The position numbers and the translations under genes are program-made. From Caryophanales bacterium UBA782 (GTDB taxonomy: Bacteria > Bacillota_I > Bacilli_A > RFN20 > CAG-826), in the NCBI GenBank assembly GCA_002296455.1, contig DBJG01000021.1, positions 1 to 7,136 of the forward strand: a stretch of 7,136 nucleotides of DNA. Reading direction: 5' to 3'. Under the pieces are notes generated by a model. That model was not told the origin of the DNA and did no database searches. It worked only from the letters and a program-made list of their open reading frames with translations. Below, one piece after another: positions 5,417 through 7,136 of this stretch (position 1 is the stretch's first letter; each line of letters opens with the position of its first letter).

Positions 5417-5767
5417 ATGAGCAAAATTGGCGACATCTTAGAAGGAACCATCGTGCGGGTCTACCCCCGTTATGCAATCATGCTTTTTGATAACGGCGAG
5501 ACAGGTTTGCTTCATATTTCGGAGCTCAGCAAAAGATTCGTCGTCGATTTGCCAGCGACTCTACTTGTGGGGAGTATCCACAAAGTCAAGGTTATTGAGA
5601 TAGACGAAAAAAATCATTCCATGAAAGTGTCCAAAAAGAAGCTCGATGAAAGTGAGAGACACCACTACCTCAAAAAGAAAAAAGTTCCTTATCGTGAGGC
5701 GGATTTCACCGCCTTGCGTGATAATCTGGCAAAATGGATCGAGGAGGAAAACTCAAGCCAGCAATAA
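5417..5767 (+). CDS. Single S1-domain RNA-binding protein (YugI/GSP13/CvfD-like)
   Basis: The 116-residue protein has one S1 OB-fold domain at about 3-76. The first strands read GDILEGTIVRV (5-15), followed by YAIMLFDNGETGLLHISELS (19-38) with the conserved G-x-x-G-L-x-H-I-S-E core. VGSIHKVKVIEID (51-63) and MKVSKKKL (69-76) form the last strands. The tail is basic then acidic (KKKK 86-89; EEEN 109-112) and helical. Members of this group in Bacillus, Listeria and streptococci bind the small ribosomal subunit or RNA and influence stress and virulence gene expression. The ATG lies 2 bases after the IspD stop and has no ribosome binding site, so translation is probably coupled to the upstream gene. 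The isomerase gene follows after 19 bases. From memory, a YugI/GSP13 gene next to or near pgi also occurs in Listeria and Bacillus. Confidence 0.88.
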   Translation: MSKIGDILEGTIVRVYPRYAIMLFDNGETGLLHISELSKRFVVDLPATLLVGSIHKVKVIEIDEKNHSMKVSKKKLDESERHHYLKKKKVPYREADFTALRDNLAKWIEEENSSQQ

Positions 5768-5775
5768 ATAAGGAA

Positions 5776-5781
5776 AAGGAG
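5776..5781 (+). promoter_or_regulatory. Ribosome binding site of the isomerase gene
   Basis: AAGGAG lies 5 bases before the ATG at 5787 and supports that start. The isomerase therefore has its own strong initiation signal inside the operon, unlike the S1 gene before it. Confidence 0.8.
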
Positions 5782-5786
5782 AAAAT

Positions 5787-7073
5787 ATGATAATCGAATG
5801 CAAAAATGATAACTTAGTCAACGAGGTCAATTATGCCGACTATAAAGAAAAAGTCGCCGAAATTGACGCGATGATTAAAAATGGAACAGGAGCGGGCAAT
5901 GACTTTTTAGGATGGGTTGACTATCCAATTCAGTATGACAAAGAAGAACTCGCTCTTATTAAAGAAAGCGCGAAATACGTACGAGAGAATTACGATGTTC
6001 TTGTCGTCGCCGGCATTGGCGGAAGCTATTTGGGAGCACGCGCCGCGATTGAAGCAATCAACGGCTTACACGGTAACAAAAAACCAGAGATTATTTTCAT
6101 GGGCCAAACGCTCGACCCAACCTATATCGCCGAAGTAATGGAATATCTCAAAGACAAGAAGTTCGCGATTAACGTTATTTCCAAAAGCGGGACCACAACA
6201 GAAACCAGTGTTTCCTTCCGTTTGCTTAAAGAAATGCTCGAAAAGAATTTCGGCGTGGAAATGGCACGCAAATCCATTTTCGCTACAACCGACAAAGAGA
6301 ATGGTGCACTTTTGACATTGGCCAAAAACGAAGGGTACGTCCGCTTCGTTTTGCCAAGCAATATTGGTGGACGATACAGTGTCCAAACCGCAGTCGGTCT
6401 CTTTCCGATCGCCGTCGCTGGTATTGATCCAGAAGAAATATTAAAAGGAAGCGCCGCCGCACGTGTCGATTGTTCCAACCCTGATGTTGAGAAAAACGAA
6501 TGCTACAAATACGCCGTGATCCGTCACGCAATGTACGAAAAATATCATAAATCCGTCGAATTCTTTATTAGTTACGTCCCTTCTTTCGTCCAAATCGGCG
6601 AATGGTGGAAACAACTATTCGGCGAAAGCGAAGGAAAAGACGGAAAAGGGCTTCTTCCTGCAAGTGCCACTTTCACAACCGACCTCCACTCGATGGGTCA
6701 GTTCATTCAAGAAGGGACAAAAGTTTTCTTTGAAACCACGCTTCATTTAAAAAAACATCGCGATTCCGTCATTTTGCCACGCGATAACGAAAATTTGGAT
6801 GGCCTTAATTATCTCGCTGGGAAAGATTTGGGGTGGATTCAAGATAAAGCCTATGAAGGAACAATCCGTGCTCACACCGATACCGGTCATAATGACAACC
6901 TCATCTTAGACATGGAAGAAATGACTCCATTCAATCTCGGATACTTCTTCTATTTCATGGAAAGAGCTTGCGCAATGAGCGCTTATCTTAATGGTGTCAA
7001 CCCCTTCAATCAGCCCGGTGTTGAAGTTTATAAGCACAATATGTTCCACCTTCTTGGCAAGCCCGGATTTTAA
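5787..7073 (+). CDS. pgi: Glucose-6-phosphate isomerase
   Basis: This cytoplasmic enzyme interconverts glucose 6-phosphate and fructose 6-phosphate at the start of glycolysis. The 428-residue length is slightly short of the roughly 450 typical of Bacillota, within normal range, and no domain is missing. Two SIS-type sugar-phosphate binding regions are visible. The first has GIGGSYLGARAA (76-87) and SKSGTTTET (132-140), the phosphate loop. GGRYS (194-198) and FGESEGK (278-284) follow, with E280 matching the catalytic Glu by its spacing to H301 in TDLHSMGQ. The C-terminal signature runs from GYFFYFMERACA (385-396) to NPFNQPGVEVYK (405-416), with K416 the catalytic lysine. ATG 5787 has AAGGAG 5 bases upstream. 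It is last in the operon with the IspD-like and S1 genes, and a strong terminator follows 20 bases after the stop. Confidence 0.97.
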   Translation: MIIECKNDNLVNEVNYADYKEKVAEIDAMIKNGTGAGNDFLGWVDYPIQYDKEELALIKESAKYVRENYDVLVVAGIGGSYLGARAAIEAINGLHGNKKPEIIFMGQTLDPTYIAEVMEYLKDKKFAINVISKSGTTTETSVSFRLLKEMLEKNFGVEMARKSIFATTDKENGALLTLAKNEGYVRFVLPSNIGGRYSVQTAVGLFPIAVAGIDPEEILKGSAAARVDCSNPDVEKNECYKYAVIRHAMYEKYHKSVEFFISYVPSFVQIGEWWKQLFGESEGKDGKGLLPASATFTTDLHSMGQFIQEGTKVFFETTLHLKKHRDSVILPRDNENLDGLNYLAGKDLGWIQDKAYEGTIRAHTDTGHNDNLILDMEEMTPFNLGYFFYFMERACAMSAYLNGVNPFNQPGVEVYKHNMFHLLGKPGF

Positions 7074-7093
7074 TCAGAAGAGACAAGAATGAT

Positions 7094-7121
7094 AAAGCCC
7101 TGAAAAAGGGCTTTTTATTTC
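7094..7121 (+). terminator. Intrinsic terminator of the ispD-S1-pgi operon
   Basis: AAAGCCCT (7094-7101) and AGGGCTTT (7107-7114) form a perfect 8-bp stem with loop GAAAA, directly followed by a T-rich tail (CTTTTTATTT). It lies 20 bases after the pgi stop and is the clearest terminator in the window. Confidence 0.9.
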
Positions 7122-7136
7122 GTTGACGCACCGAAA

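Noticed and set aside
6066..6531. Three overlapping minus-strand open frames inside pgi
   Set aside because: They are antisense shadows of a highly conserved coding region; their composition (for example cysteine- and arginine-rich runs) looks non-biological.
7123..7128. TTGACG near the right edge as a -35 for the next gene
   Set aside because: The window ends before a -10 could be seen, so it cannot be supported.

Overview
The window looks like ordinary chromosomal DNA from a moderately AT-rich, low-GC Gram-positive bacterium (Bacillota, probably the Bacilli/Erysipelotrichia side). The reasons are the Bacillus-type glucose-6-phosphate isomerase, the YugI/GSP13-like single S1-domain protein directly upstream of it, and AGGAGG-type ribosome binding sites. 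TGA acts as a stop codon (it ends the TfoX-like gene), so the code is standard rather than mycoplasmal. No rRNA, tRNA, CRISPR array, transposase or phage gene is visible. No intergenic stretch exceeds about 170 bases.

Layout, left to right. (1) A gene cut by the left edge encodes a six-helix HdeD/DUF308-like membrane protein. (2) A 509-residue ABC-F ATPase gene follows on the same strand and appears to have its own promoter. (3) A LemA-like membrane-anchored protein is encoded on the minus strand; its stop lies 8 bases from the ABC-F stop. (4) A divergently transcribed HAD-superfamily phosphatase gene ends in a hairpin. (5) A TfoX N-domain protein gene (minus) converges on that hairpin. (6) A small two-helix membrane protein gene (minus) has its own terminator. 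(7) A plus-strand operon holds an IspD-type cytidylyltransferase, an S1-domain RNA-binding protein and glucose-6-phosphate isomerase, and closes with a strong intrinsic terminator.

The operon in (7) is the only tight functional unit. The first two genes are 2 bases apart, the next gap is 19 bases, one promoter candidate precedes the set and one terminator follows. It combines isoprenoid precursor synthesis (probable), RNA/ribosome binding and entry-level glycolysis. The other genes look like single transcription units with housekeeping or unknown roles.

The most interesting signal concerns expression rather than a new gene system. Three genes (ABC-F, LemA-like, IspD-like) have a -10-like element only 8 to 10 bases before the ATG and no well-placed Shine-Dalgarno sequence, which predicts leaderless or nearly leaderless mRNAs. 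Four others (HAD, TfoX-like, small membrane protein, isomerase) have recognisable ribosome binding sites. I found no convincing evidence for an undescribed multi-gene system.
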